NCBI GenBank assembly: GCA_029565685.1 | Contig: JAKQNR010000013.1 | Span: 22,037 to 86,036 of the forward strand | Length of the DNA: 64,000 bases | Direction of reading: 5' to 3' | From: a bacterium | GTDB taxonomy: Bacteria > Zhuqueibacterota > Zhuqueibacteria > Residuimicrobiales > Residuimicrobiaceae | In this document: piece by piece, positions 44,185 through 53,893 of the stretch | Numbering within the stretch: position 1 is the first letter of the stretch | How the letters are laid out: each line of letters begins with the position of its first letter | Made by a program: the position numbers and the translations under genes | The notes under the pieces: generated by a model | What the model was told of the DNA's origin: nothing | What the model saw: the letters and a program-made list of their open reading frames with translations, nothing else | Database searches by the model: none

Positions 44185-44691
44185 ATGGCGAAACAGTTAT
44201 TCTACAGCCTTTATGCCTGGGAGCCGGCCAATTTGTTGTTGGTCGCTTCTGAGCAGGGATTGTTCCGGATCGAATTCGTCCGCCCGGGCGAAGAAGACCG
44301 GTTCCTCACCGCTTTGCCGCCGACGGTTCATTTGGTCAAGGACGAGCGCGCTTTCGACAAGGTACGGCCGCAGCTGGATGTCTATTTTTCCGGCAAGCCG
44401 GTGGACTGGCAAATGGCGCTGGACGTCTCGTCCGGCACCGATTTTCAGCAGCTGGTCTGGTCAGCCCTGCGCCGGATTCCGTATGGTCAGACCATCACCT
44501 ATGGCCAACTGGCCCAGAGCATCGGCAAACCCGGCGCCAGCCGTGCGGTGGGCGCGGCCAACGCCGCCAATCCACTCCCGGTCATTATCCCCTGTCATCG
44601 CGTGGTGGCCGGCAACGGCCGCTTGGGCGGATTCAGCGGCGGACTGCACATCAAACAGGCGCTGTTGCGGTTGGAGGGGGCTCTGCTGTAA
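44185..44691 (+). CDS. ogt: Methylated-DNA-protein-cysteine S-methyltransferase
   Basis: About 168 residues. The active-site block reads PVIIPCHRVVAGNGRLGGFSG, with the alkyl-accepting cysteine in PCHR; VWSALRRIPYGQTITYGQLA and SRAVGAANAANP form the DNA-binding helix-turn-helix. It repairs O6-alkylguanine in a single-turnover reaction. Length and the lack of an Ada-type zinc domain mark it as Ogt-like. ATG 44185 follows GGAGAG at a good distance; an in-frame ATG at 44173 is equally plausible. The stop overlaps the next start by one base. Confidence 0.95.
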   Translation: MAKQLFYSLYAWEPANLLLVASEQGLFRIEFVRPGEEDRFLTALPPTVHLVKDERAFDKVRPQLDVYFSGKPVDWQMALDVSSGTDFQQLVWSALRRIPYGQTITYGQLAQSIGKPGASRAVGAANAANPLPVIIPCHRVVAGNGRLGGFSGGLHIKQALLRLEGALL

Positions 44692-45446
44692 TGGCGGTGT
44701 ATCGAACTCTCGCCAGAGGAAGTTGGCGCAGCGACCAAGTGCGCATGGAGTGGCGTGCAGAATTTCATACCCTGCCGAAGGTTCTGCAGCCTGATGTCGA
44801 ACGCCTGTGGCAGGAAAAGGAAAAGCAGGGTCACTTTAACGGCCGCATGGCCCGGCTTGATGGATACGAGATGCAGGACAGCTGTCTGTGCCTGCGCCTG
44901 TCCACCGGCGATTATCGAACATTGATGTATTCAAATGCCTATACAGAACGAATACTGCGGGACTGGCCGGTTCAAGCTCTGTCCTGCGCTCTGGGCATCA
45001 GCGCTGTGGTGCGCAGCCGCGACGGCCAGGTGGCGTTGATCCGGCGCAGCGACACGGTCGGTGAATATCCGGGGCACATCGACGTGTTCGGCGGCCACAT
45101 CGACGAGACGCTGCGGGGGGATGAGCACGCCGCTTTTTCAGCCATGCGTCAAGAGCTGCGGGAAGAAGCGGCGCTGCGAAACGAACAGTATGACTTGCGC
45201 TGCTTTGGCCTGATCGAGGCGCTGGACCATCGCAAACCGGAATTATTGTTTCTCGCCGACTGTCGGCTGACGGCGGACGAGATCGCGGCGCGAGTGCGTG
45301 AGGCGGTCGATCGCCACGAGTTGCAACAGCTGCTGTTTTTTCCCGATCATCGCATGGCTCTCGAACGGGTACTGGAGATTGAAAAGATGATCAGTCCGTC
45401 TGCGGTGGGATGTGTGGAGGAGTATATCAAAATAGAGCGAGGATAA
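44691..45446 (+). CDS. Nudix hydrolase, possibly NUDT22-like
   Basis: 251 residues. The Nudix helix is recognisable at about 142-171: FGGHIDETLRGDEHAAFSAM followed by RQELREEAAL, with one departure from the consensus (Gln-Glu instead of Arg-Glu at one step). The N-terminal ~100 residues (GHFNGRMARLDGYEMQ, GDYRTLMYSN) are unlike bacterial ADP-ribose Nudix enzymes and recall the N-terminal part of NUDT22-type UDP-sugar pyrophosphatases. Translation is coupled to ogt (TAATG). Substrate unknown. Confidence 0.75.
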   Translation: MAVYRTLARGSWRSDQVRMEWRAEFHTLPKVLQPDVERLWQEKEKQGHFNGRMARLDGYEMQDSCLCLRLSTGDYRTLMYSNAYTERILRDWPVQALSCALGISAVVRSRDGQVALIRRSDTVGEYPGHIDVFGGHIDETLRGDEHAAFSAMRQELREEAALRNEQYDLRCFGLIEALDHRKPELLFLADCRLTADEIAARVREAVDRHELQQLLFFPDHRMALERVLEIEKMISPSAVGCVEEYIKIERG

Positions 45447-45531
45447 AGATGATGGGCGGAGAAAGATTTCCTCATTCGAGAGTTAAGCCCTAGAATAGCC
45501 CCCATCAATATCAACAAATCATGATCAGACG

Positions 45532-46032
45532 ATGAAAGACAAACACAAACATCATCACAGAAAACAGCATCGGCCGGCGGTGGAGCCCCTGCAGGTCGAT
45601 CCCAACAAATCCTATGATTTTCCCAACGTCAACCGGGTGGTGGTGGCGGGAAAGCTGATGCAAGACCCACCGCTGCGCTGGACCTCGCGCGGCGTGCCGG
45701 TGACCAATTTCGTCATCAGCACCGAGCCGGAACCAGAAGCAGGCGCGCTGGAGGGGATGGAACGGGAACATTGCTACATCAGCGTCGTCGTCTGGGCTCA
45801 GCAGGCGGTGCAATGCAATAAATATTTGAAACGGGGCAACGGCGTGTTGATCATCGGCGAACTGCAGTCCATGCCCAACAGCGCGCCGGAGAAGGTCTAT
45901 TATCCCATTCAGATCAACGCCCAGTGGATTCAATATCTGGAGAAGGGCCTGGTGACCGCTATCGATCCTAGCTATGAGAATCAGGGCGACGGGATTTTAG
46001 AAACCTCGGAGAACACCACCACCGGCGCTTAG
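45532..46032 (+). CDS. Single-stranded-DNA-binding-like OB-fold protein with His-rich N-terminus
   Basis: 166 residues. The OB-fold region is about 30-140: VNRVVVAGKLMQDPPLRWTS, VPVTNFVIST, CYISVVVWAQQAVQCNKYLK and NGVLIIGELQS follow the SSB pattern. It has two oddities. The N-terminus is a basic histidine-rich tract (MKDKHKHHHRKQHRP), and the C-terminus lacks the acidic DDDIPF-like tip that SSB uses to recruit partners. It may be an accessory SSB or PriB-like protein rather than the main one. The ribosome site is weak. Confidence 0.75.
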   Translation: MKDKHKHHHRKQHRPAVEPLQVDPNKSYDFPNVNRVVVAGKLMQDPPLRWTSRGVPVTNFVISTEPEPEAGALEGMEREHCYISVVVWAQQAVQCNKYLKRGNGVLIIGELQSMPNSAPEKVYYPIQINAQWIQYLEKGLVTAIDPSYENQGDGILETSENTTTGA

Positions 46033-46159
46033 TCCGTTTCGCCGAAAGGGGGAATTCACCGGCCCAGCGGTTTGTTTTTCTCAATCGCCGCGACCGGGCA
46101 GGCTCTGTTTTTTCGCTCGCAAGGCCGGGCTGGTTCAAGTTTTTTCAGTCAGGCGTTGC

Positions 46160-48772
46160 TCAATACCCCAACACGCTGCCGGCGCCGCCGCGTTTTTCCA
46201 GTTTGATGTCCCGCAAAGTGGGCGACTTGACGCTGAGGCGAAAATAGATCCGCTTGCTTATTCCGGACGGCACCCAGTCCACCTGCGCCTCCCAGCAATG
46301 CAAATCCCGATAAAACGCGAACCGATGATAGGCGATCTGCTGTTTCTCCAGATCATAATGCGCGCTGTAGTTGATGCGCCAGTTCTTGGTCAGGCTCATC
46401 TCCGCACCTGAAATATCCAGGTAGTGTCGTTTCACCGCGCTCGCCGGATTCGATTTATCCAGATAAAAATTAAACGTCATGTTCAAGCGCCAGGGGATGT
46501 TCAGCCCCTGATACACCCCTTCATCATAAAACCGGTTACTGCCGCGTCGGGAGCTCTCTTCCAGAACCGACAGGTCCTTTGGACGGAGCGGCTCCTCCGG
46601 GTTTTCATAGTCTTCGTCGTACCCTTGCAAGGTTTCAGGCTGCTCGGCGCCGGCAGAGCCCTTGCCCTCCAGACGCAGAGAGAAATTCAGGTTCAGGGAG
46701 GTGAAGCGCAGATAATTCCAAGGCTGCCAGGGCGAATCCTCCAGTAGATAGCGGTTGACGCGTTGCCGGGTTTGCTGATCCCAGGCGTAGAAAGAGTGGC
46801 CGGTGCCGGCGGAGAGACTGAAATTGCGCGCCGGATTCGCCTGCCAAGTAGTGCGCAAATCGGACAAGCGATATTGCGTGGCTTTGAAGTTGTATCCGGT
46901 GCTGAAATCCATGGTGAACAGATCGATCTTTTTCTCTTTTTCCGCCAGCCCTTTTTTCATCTGAAACAGGTTGCGCACGCTGAGACTGACCATCTGCGAG
47001 CCGTAGGCAGAGGTGCCGCGGAAACGGTCGCGTTTGACCGTCTCGCCCTTTGCATCGGTGATTGTCTGAAAATAGCCCCAACCTGAAGTGGAGAAATCCG
47101 GCACATAGGTGAACGACAGCGATGGGGTGACTACATGGCGGATCATCTGAATATCGCCGATGCCCGGAGCCAGCACGCCGTAGATCTTGGTGGAGGCCGA
47201 AGCGCCGTAGCTGAAGGTGTGGCGGGCGGCAAAGCCGGATTTTTCCCGGCTTTCGATCTCGCCGGTCTCTTGGTTCAGGGTGTACTCGTTGGTGCGATCG
47301 AACCAGTCCTCCGACAGGCTCAACGATTGGTTGAGCGACAGCATGCCGAAATATTTTTTCGGACTGGTCAGCGACAGATCCAGGTCGTGGTTCAACTGGC
47401 GATCGGTTTCGCTCTGTTTTGTAAAGAGATCGCCGCCGGTCTGCAGATATTCTCGAGTGGTGCTGTAGAAATTGGAGCCGTAGGAATAATAAAAAGAGTG
47501 GTACCATTTTTCACTGCGGCGGCGGCCCTTGCCAGCCCTGGGATTGAAAAGTTGCGTTTGACTTTTACGGAAGCTCAACTGGGGCAGCGTAGTGGTGGTG
47601 ACATCGTCCTCGAGATCGCGGACCTGGGAGGCGTTGACGCTTAGGCTGAGTTTGTGCTGCGGCCAGGATTTGGAAAAGGTGGCGTTGGAGCGTAATTCGC
47701 GCGTCAACCGCGTCGACAGGTTGGTGGACAGATCCTGATAAAAACTTTTATCGCTGACGAAATAGCCGTTGGCGTTGAAACGGGTGTTAGGGTCGAACTC
47801 TTGGCTGTGACGCACGGTCAGGTCCCAGCGCCGTTCTTTCTCCGCATCGCCAAAGTTTTTTCTGGTGAAGGAGCCGTTGATGCTGCCGTTCAGCAGGTAA
47901 CGCACCGCATAATTGAGGCCGCCGTCGACCAGCCAGCCGGATTTCTCGAAAAAATCGACAGTGGCGCGGGCATCCCAGTATTGGCTGGCCGCCCAATAGT
48001 AGCCCAGACCGCGCAGATACCGGCCTTCACGCATGCTTTCGCCGTAGCGGGGAATAATCAGCCCCGAGTGCCGGCCGGATTGGGTGGGAAAAAAGGCGAA
48101 CGGCAGCGCGGCGACCGGAATGTGGCCGAGAAACAGAACAATGGGCTTGGCGATCACCCGGTCGTTGACGATCATTTTCAGCCGCCTGGCGCTAAAGTGA
48201 AAATGGGGGTTGGAATCCAAGTCGCAGGTGGTAAAGGAGGCGTTGGACACGTTGAAGGTTTTTTTCGCCACCATTTTGATTCGCGCGCCCACATACTGGC
48301 CGTCTTCCAACCGGGTGCGGCCGCGAACCACCACACCCTTGTCGGTTTTATAGTTAAAGATCATTTTGACTCCGGTCATCTGAGTGCCGCCCTGGATCAA
48401 AACCGGATCCCCCTGGCTGCGGATGACCTGCGTTGAATCCTGGGAGTCGGGGGTCTTTACCCACACCGTGTCCGGCACTCCTTCTGCGGTGACCAGGTTG
48501 TCGTTGAAATCGATGCGGATTCGCGCCGCCCGCAGGGTCATATCCTTGTACGCGACCACGGCGTTGCCGCGGAAATAGCTGGTGCGTTCCTTGACATAGT
48601 TGTCGATTTCTATCGCATCGTATTTGATCGATGTGTCGATCTCGGACGTCTTGAGCTTGGGCGACACCGCTGCGCGGCTGCTGTCGACACGGCTGGTGTC
48701 TGCAGCAGAGGCGTAGACCGCACTGCAGCCCACCAGAATCCACGGGATTGATTTTAAGAGAAAGCTGCTCAC
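46160..48772 (-). CDS. lptD: LPS-assembly outer-membrane protein LptD
   Basis: 870 residues. A signal peptide is followed by an OstA/LptA-like N-terminal domain (about 45-190: AIEIDNYVKERTSYFRGNAV, LRAARIRIDFNDNLVTAEG, GVVVRGRTRLEDG), then the LptD barrel (ALPFAFFPTQSGRHSGLIIP is a conserved first-strand motif). It inserts LPS in the outer leaflet, so the cell is a diderm that makes LPS or a relative. The GTG at 48772 is the best start; it has no clear ribosome site. rarA lies 36 bases upstream. Confidence 0.88.
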   Translation of the reverse strand: MSSFLLKSIPWILVGCSAVYASAADTSRVDSSRAAVSPKLKTSEIDTSIKYDAIEIDNYVKERTSYFRGNAVVAYKDMTLRAARIRIDFNDNLVTAEGVPDTVWVKTPDSQDSTQVIRSQGDPVLIQGGTQMTGVKMIFNYKTDKGVVVRGRTRLEDGQYVGARIKMVAKKTFNVSNASFTTCDLDSNPHFHFSARRLKMIVNDRVIAKPIVLFLGHIPVAALPFAFFPTQSGRHSGLIIPRYGESMREGRYLRGLGYYWAASQYWDARATVDFFEKSGWLVDGGLNYAVRYLLNGSINGSFTRKNFGDAEKERRWDLTVRHSQEFDPNTRFNANGYFVSDKSFYQDLSTNLSTRLTRELRSNATFSKSWPQHKLSLSVNASQVRDLEDDVTTTTLPQLSFRKSQTQLFNPRAGKGRRRSEKWYHSFYYSYGSNFYSTTREYLQTGGDLFTKQSETDRQLNHDLDLSLTSPKKYFGMLSLNQSLSLSEDWFDRTNEYTLNQETGEIESREKSGFAARHTFSYGASASTKIYGVLAPGIGDIQMIRHVVTPSLSFTYVPDFSTSGWGYFQTITDAKGETVKRDRFRGTSAYGSQMVSLSVRNLFQMKKGLAEKEKKIDLFTMDFSTGYNFKATQYRLSDLRTTWQANPARNFSLSAGTGHSFYAWDQQTRQRVNRYLLEDSPWQPWNYLRFTSLNLNFSLRLEGKGSAGAEQPETLQGYDEDYENPEEPLRPKDLSVLEESSRRGSNRFYDEGVYQGLNIPWRLNMTFNFYLDKSNPASAVKRHYLDISGAEMSLTKNWRINYSAHYDLEKQQIAYHRFAFYRDLHCWEAQVDWVPSGISKRIYFRLSVKSPTLRDIKLEKRGGAGSVLGY

Positions 48773-48808
48773 AGGAATGATCGCGGCGCCTTGATTCTCA
48801 GGGTTTGC

Positions 48809-50128
48809 TCATCGTTTTTTCTTCGGCCACAGCATCAGCAGACGTTCTTTGATCTTTTTCTCGATGCCGTTTTCCGTGGGACGGTAAAAAATTTGTTCTT
48901 GCGCCTCCTGCGGCAGATACGCCTGGTCGACGAATCCGCCGAAATCGTGCGGATACCGGTAACCGTCGGCATATCCCATGTCCTTCATCAGGGTCGTCGG
49001 CGCATTGCGCAGATGCAGCGGCACTTGTTCCGGCGATTGGGCTCGCACCTGATTTAACGCCGCTTCCACCGCCAGATAGGAGGCGTTGCTTTTAGGCGCG
49101 CAGGCGAGATAGACCGTGGCCTGGGCCAGGGTGATGCGCGCCTCCGGCATGCCCAGATAATGGACCGCGGTGAACGCACTGGTCGCCACCATCAACGCAT
49201 GCGGATCCGCGTTGCCCACATCCTCGGAAGCGAGGATCAGCAGACGACGGGCGATGAACAGCGGATCTTCGCCGCCGTCCAACATCACCGCCAGCCAATA
49301 GACCGCGGCATCCGGATCAGAACCGCGGACGCTTTTGATAAAAGCGGAGATGGTATCGTAATGGTACTCGCCCTTTTTATCGTACAAGCGGCTGCTGCGC
49401 TGCAACGCCTCTTCGATCAACCTGCGGTCGACGATGCGCACGCCCTGCTCGTTCGGCTGCGCCAATTGTGCGGCCAACTCCAGGCCGTTCAGCATCACGC
49501 GCGCATCTCCACCGGCGAGTTTCAATAGAACCTGCCGCGCTTCCTCCTCCATCCGCACGTTCCAGGCCTGCAGCCGGCTGTCGCCGGCCAAGGCACGATC
49601 GAAGATCAGTCCCAGATCCTCTACCTTCAGCGGCTCCAGCTTGTAGACGCGGCAGCGGGAGAGCAGCGCAGAGATTACCTCAAAGCTGGGATTTTCGGTG
49701 GTGGCGCCGATGAGGACGATGGTTCCGTCTTCCACCGAATGCAGCAGGGCGTCCTGCTGGGACTTGTTGAAGCGATGGATTTCGTCGATGAAAAGAACGG
49801 TGCGCGAACCGGTTTGGCGGTTCTCTTGCGCTTCGGCAATCACCTTGCGAAGGTCAGCCACGCCGGAGGTGACGGCGCTCAGACTGAAATAGTGTGAGCG
49901 CGTTTCATGGGCGATCAATCTGGCCAGAGTGGTTTTGCCGGTGCCGGGCGGTCCCCAGAGGATCATTGACACCAGCTCATCGTCCTCGATGGCGCGGCGC
50001 AGCGCTTTTCCCGGAGCTAAAAGATGCGCCTGCCCCACCAGCTCATCCAGCCGCTGCGGTCTGACGCGATCGGCGAGCGGACGATAGGACTCGACCGGTT
50101 TGCCGGATTCGGTATGTGTGTTGGCCAT
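48809..50128 (-). CDS. rarA: Replication-associated recombination AAA ATPase RarA (MgsA)
   Basis: About 439 residues. Walker [16 protein letters not shown] and Walker [20 protein letters not shown] match the clamp-loader-like AAA+ family. [20 protein letters not shown] is a RarA-specific sensor region; the C-terminal domain ([20 protein letters not shown]) is also typical. The protein acts at stalled replication forks. I chose the ATG at 50128; a TTG at 50161 is near the predicted promoter and less likely. It is cotranscribed with lptD. Confidence 0.94.
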   Translation of the reverse strand: MANTHTESGKPVESYRPLADRVRPQRLDELVGQAHLLAPGKALRRAIEDDELVSMILWGPPGTGKTTLARLIAHETRSHYFSLSAVTSGVADLRKVIAEAQENRQTGSRTVLFIDEIHRFNKSQQDALLHSVEDGTIVLIGATTENPSFEVISALLSRCRVYKLEPLKVEDLGLIFDRALAGDSRLQAWNVRMEEEARQVLLKLAGGDARVMLNGLELAAQLAQPNEQGVRIVDRRLIEEALQRSSRLYDKKGEYHYDTISAFIKSVRGSDPDAAVYWLAVMLDGGEDPLFIARRLLILASEDVGNADPHALMVATSAFTAVHYLGMPEARITLAQATVYLACAPKSNASYLAVEAALNQVRAQSPEQVPLHLRNAPTTLMKDMGYADGYRYPHDFGGFVDQAYLPQEAQEQIFYRPTENGIEKKIKERLLMLWPKKKR

Positions 50129-50169
50129 GGCGCCGCCGCTCTGTTTTTGTTTAAATACCAATCATGTAA

Positions 50170-50198
50170 AATTTAGTGAAATTTGCACCTATTTGCAA
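50170..50198 (-). promoter_or_regulatory. rarA-lptD promoter
   Basis: Read on the minus strand: TTGCAA, 17 bases, TAAATT, about 42 bases before the ATG at 50128. Between here and 50398 the divergent gap shows nothing definite. Confidence 0.5.
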
Positions 50199-50397
50199 GG
50201 CGATAAAAGCGGGCGGCTATGACAAAAGCCAGCGGAGTATGTACCGCGGGCTTTTACCAAGAATGGGGGAGCGGTTTTCCGCACGAGACGCAGCCGGTGA
50301 GCCGACGATGAATAACAACCGCCGCCCCTGCCTTCAGTCGCCACCACTTGAGCAGGGCGACGCCAGGGCGCCTCGGATCATGATGGATATTTTTTTC

Positions 50398-50426
50398 TTG
50401 AATATGTCCGCTAATTATCCTATTAT
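50398..50426 (+). promoter_or_regulatory. Promoter for the dicarboxylate symporter
   Basis: TTGAAT, 17 bases, TATTAT, 26 bases before the GTG start at 50452. Confidence 0.6.
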
Positions 50427-50451
50427 CTACGAATTAACATAAAGAAAAGCC

Positions 50452-51768
50452 GTGGCGCAGCAACCCAAATTACACGAAAAAATATTTCTTGGCCTGATCA
50501 TCGGCAGCCTGGCCGGCCTGATCGTCCAGTACTCCGGTCTTTCCAAGGAAACGATACAAACGCTCCTTGTTTTCATCAAGCCGGTGGGCGATATCTTTTT
50601 GCGCATGATCTTTATGATGGTCATCCCGCTCATCCTCAGCGCGCTGGCCCTGGGTGTGGCGGATCTGGGCGATGTGAGCCGCATCGGCAAGATCGGATTG
50701 CGCACCCTTGGCTACACGTTGATCGTCTCGGCGATCTCGGTGATCATCGGCATCGCGCTGGTAACGTTGTTCAAACCCGGCGAAGCGTTGTCCACCGACG
50801 ATCGCACTATGCTGATCGAGCGTTTTGCCGGCACCACGCAGATGCTGAATCAGGCGGTTGCTGAGGTCAAAAGCCGGTCCGTCTTTGAAGTGATAACGTC
50901 TCTGGTGCCGAAAAATCCCATAGAGGACATGGCCCGCGCCTTTGATCTGTCCTACCGGGGCGGCGGAGTTTTGGCGATTATGTTTTTCAGCCTGATGATC
51001 GGAATCGCCCTGTCCTCCTGCGATCACCGCAAGACCGCGGTTCTCAAACAGGCGCTGGAAGGGCTGTATGAGATCACCATGAAAGTGATCTCCATCGCCA
51101 TGCGCCTGGCGCCCTATGGCGTGGCGGCCATGTTGTTTAATCTGACCGCCACCATGGGTTTTGCCATCCTGCTGGTTCTGTTGCGCTTTGTGCTGGTGGT
51201 TCTGGCCGGTCTTCTGATCCATCAGTTCATCAGCTACTCGTTGCTGCTGAAATATCTCGGCAAAATGAGTCCGGGATTTTTTTTCCGCAACATCCGCGAG
51301 GTGATGCTGATGGCTTTTTCCACCAGTTCCAGCAACGCCACGCTGCCCACCTCCATCCGCGTCACGGTTGAAAATTTAAAGATTCCTCCGGACGTCGCCC
51401 GATTTGTGCTCACGCTGGGCAGCACGGCGAACCAGAACGGCACCGCGCTCTATGAAGGCGTTACGGTGTTGTTCCTGGCTCAGTGCTTCGGCATACACCT
51501 GGCATGGTCGCAGCAGATCTTTGTGGTGGTGTTGGCGATTCTGGCCGGCGTCGGCACCGCCGGCGTGCCCAGTGGATCATTGCCGATCATCATGATCATT
51601 CTCATCACCATCGGCGTGCCCGGCGAGGCCATCGGCATTATCTATGGGGTGGACCGCATTCTAGACATGTGCCGTACGGTGTTGAATGTGACCGGCGACA
51701 TAACCGCCGCCGTGTATGTCAGCCGGTATGAAGAAACGTTGTCGACCGCCGAAGATAGGTGCGGATGA
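50452..51768 (+). CDS. Dicarboxylate/amino-acid:cation symporter (DAACS family)
   Basis: 438 residues of the GltP/DctA family with eight membrane helices and two re-entrant hairpins. The serine-rich loop is STSSSNATLPTS, and the C-terminal motif is DRILDMCRTVLNVTGDITAA. The NMDGT motif of the unwound TM7 is changed to NQNGT, so the usual aspartate that helps coordinate sodium is an asparagine. Substrate and coupling ion may therefore differ from glutamate/aspartate carriers. The GTG start at 50452 lies 26 bases after the promoter. The stop overlaps the next start by four bases. Confidence 0.88.
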   Translation: MAQQPKLHEKIFLGLIIGSLAGLIVQYSGLSKETIQTLLVFIKPVGDIFLRMIFMMVIPLILSALALGVADLGDVSRIGKIGLRTLGYTLIVSAISVIIGIALVTLFKPGEALSTDDRTMLIERFAGTTQMLNQAVAEVKSRSVFEVITSLVPKNPIEDMARAFDLSYRGGGVLAIMFFSLMIGIALSSCDHRKTAVLKQALEGLYEITMKVISIAMRLAPYGVAAMLFNLTATMGFAILLVLLRFVLVVLAGLLIHQFISYSLLLKYLGKMSPGFFFRNIREVMLMAFSTSSSNATLPTSIRVTVENLKIPPDVARFVLTLGSTANQNGTALYEGVTVLFLAQCFGIHLAWSQQIFVVVLAILAGVGTAGVPSGSLPIIMIILITIGVPGEAIGIIYGVDRILDMCRTVLNVTGDITAAVYVSRYEETLSTAEDRCG

Positions 51769-52148
51769 AGGGTGGAAGGCTGAAAAGAGGAGTGAGCCTG
51801 GCCGTCGGCGCGGTTTGCGTTCTGCTAGGCAGTGCTGGCATTTTCATCCCTCTGCTGCCGACCACCCCCTTCCTTTTGCTCGCCGCCTGGCTCTTTATGC
51901 GTAACTCGCCCACCTGGCACGCCTGGCTGATGAATCAGCGCTGGCTGAGCGTTTATATCGTCGATTATCAGCAGGGTCTCGGACTTCCCCTGCGCGTCAA
52001 GATCCGCATGTTGATTTTGCTGTGGCTGACGATGACGTTCACCGCGCTCGCATTTGTCTATTCCTGGTGGCTCAGAGCGGTGCTGTATGGAATCGCCGTC
52101 GCGGTGACCGTTCATATCCTTTGCTTAAAAACTCGAGAAAAAAAGTAA
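51765..52148 (+). CDS. DUF454 (YbaN-like) membrane protein
   Basis: About 127 residues with three hydrophobic segments. GIFIPLLPTTPFLLLAAW and FMRNSPTWHAWL are the typical YbaN/DUF454 motif. Function unknown in the family. The ATG at 51765 overlaps the symporter stop (ATGA) and has AGG six bases upstream; an upstream GTG at 51759 is less likely. Translational coupling suggests a shared regulation with the symporter rather than a shared reaction. Confidence 0.85.
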   Translation: MKGGRLKRGVSLAVGAVCVLLGSAGIFIPLLPTTPFLLLAAWLFMRNSPTWHAWLMNQRWLSVYIVDYQQGLGLPLRVKIRMLILLWLTMTFTALAFVYSWWLRAVLYGIAVAVTVHILCLKTREKK

Positions 52149-52276
52149 TCAGCGGACGGGCTCGACGCCCCGGTCTGCGGCGCCGGCCGTAGCGTGAAGA
52201 TGAATAGAACCTGGCCCTTGGAAAAAAGCTGCGTCGGCAGACGGTAAGAGGGCCTTGATGGAATGGAGTGGAGTGC

Positions 52277-53779
52277 ATGAAGGAACAGCTGTTTACCCGT
52301 AAACCGCTTTGGCTTTTGCTGGAAGAATTAAAAGGAGAGAATCGGCTGCGTCGTGTGCTGGGACCGGTTCATCTGACCAGTCTGGGAGTCGGTGCGATCA
52401 TCGGCACCGGCATCTTTGTGCTCACCGGCGTCGCCGCGCACGACAAAGCCGGCCCGGCCCTGGTGCTTTCGTTCGTTATTGCCGGCATCGCCTGCATCTT
52501 TGCCGCGCTCTGTTACGCCGAATTCGCCTCCATGGTGCCGGTGGCCGGCTCGGCTTACACCTATGCTTACGCCACCCTCGGCGAGTTGTTCGCCTGGATC
52601 ATCGGCTGGGATTTGGTGCTGGAATATACGGTCGCCTCGGCCGCGGTGGCGCACGGCTGGTCAGCCCATTTTCAGGATTTTATCGGCAGCTTTGGCCTGA
52701 AACTACCCCCTCAATGGACCACGCCGCCGTTCGATTTTAATCCGGCGACGGGACAATTTCTCGCCACCGGCGCCTATCTGGATCTCATCGCTGTGGCCAT
52801 CACCGCCATCATTACCATCATTCTGATCAAAGGCATTCGCGAGAGCGCCAATTTCAACTCGGGGATGGTCATCGTCAAACTGGCGATCGTTCTATTTGTC
52901 ATTGCGGCCGGGGCGTTTTATTTTGACGCGCAGAATCTCAAACCGTTCGCTCCCTATGGGTATTCCGGCCTGAGTTTCTTCGGCCATACCATCCTGGGAC
53001 AGAGTGGACCAGGCGGTGAACCGCTGGGCGTTCTCGCCGGAGCAGCCATCATCTTTTTCGCCTACATCGGATTTGACTCGGTTTCCACCCACGCGGAAGA
53101 GGCCCGCCGTCCCAATCGCGATGTGCCTATCGGCATCATCGCCTCGTTGATCATCTGCACCGTGTTGTACATCGCCGTGGCGCTGGTGCTCTCCGGCATG
53201 GTGCCCTATGATCAGATCGACATCCACGCACCGGTCGCCAACGCCTTCAAACAGAAGGGGCTATACTACTCACAACGGGTCATCGATATCGGCGCGCTGA
53301 CCGGCATCACCTCGGTGCTGCTGGTGATGATGTTGAGCCAGCCGCGCGTGCTTTTGGCCATGGCCCGTGACGGCCTGTTGTCGCAAAAATTTTTCGGCGC
53401 CATTCACGACCGGTTTCGTACGCCATGGAAATCCACTCTGCTGACCGGCGTGGTGGTGGCTGCGCTCTCCTCGCTGATTCCCCTGCGCATTCTGGCCGAC
53501 CTCACCAACATCGGCACGCTGCTGGCCTTTGTGATCGTTTGTTCGGCAGTGCTGATTATGCGCCAGACGCATCCGGAGGCGGAGCGGCCGTTTCGCGTGC
53601 CCCTTGCGCCGCTCACCCCTATCCTGGGCATCCTTTTTTGCTTGCTGCTGATGTTCTCGCTGCCGTCAGAAAACTGGTTCCGCCTGCTGGTGTGGCTGCT
53701 CATCGGTTTCGCCATCTATTTCGGCTATGGCCGGCGGCACAGCGTTTTGGATAAAATGCGTCGGCAGGGCAAACTGTGA
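52277..53779 (+). CDS. APC-family cationic-amino-acid-like permease
   Basis: 500 residues, about 12-13 membrane helices. The substrate-binding helix 1 motif is GVGAIIGTGIFVLTGVAA, and helix 6 reads FFAYIGFDSVSTHAEEARRP, as in CAT-type amino-acid permeases. It imports or exchanges amino acids at the inner membrane; specificity is not evident. The ATG at 52277 has GGAG eight bases upstream; a GTG at 52268 is possible. A terminator follows directly. Confidence 0.92.
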   Translation: MKEQLFTRKPLWLLLEELKGENRLRRVLGPVHLTSLGVGAIIGTGIFVLTGVAAHDKAGPALVLSFVIAGIACIFAALCYAEFASMVPVAGSAYTYAYATLGELFAWIIGWDLVLEYTVASAAVAHGWSAHFQDFIGSFGLKLPPQWTTPPFDFNPATGQFLATGAYLDLIAVAITAIITIILIKGIRESANFNSGMVIVKLAIVLFVIAAGAFYFDAQNLKPFAPYGYSGLSFFGHTILGQSGPGGEPLGVLAGAAIIFFAYIGFDSVSTHAEEARRPNRDVPIGIIASLIICTVLYIAVALVLSGMVPYDQIDIHAPVANAFKQKGLYYSQRVIDIGALTGITSVLLVMMLSQPRVLLAMARDGLLSQKFFGAIHDRFRTPWKSTLLTGVVVAALSSLIPLRILADLTNIGTLLAFVIVCSAVLIMRQTHPEAERPFRVPLAPLTPILGILFCLLLMFSLPSENWFRLLVWLLIGFAIYFGYGRRHSVLDKMRRQGKL

Positions 53780-53783
53780 AATG

Positions 53784-53815
53784 AAAAAAGGGCGGGCTGA
53801 ACGCCCACCCTTTTT
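53784..53815 (+). terminator. Rho-independent terminator, possibly bidirectional
   Basis: AAAAAGGGCGGGC, five-base loop, GCCCACCCTTTTT (one C-A mismatch), then T's. The A-run on the left means it could also end transcripts arriving from the converging minus-strand gene at 53894. Confidence 0.85.
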
Positions 53816-53893
53816 ATAAGAACGCCAACTTTTCACAGATATATAAAGATCGGCCGGCGGAATTCCATCCTGCGTCTGCGCAAAAGCATGGCC

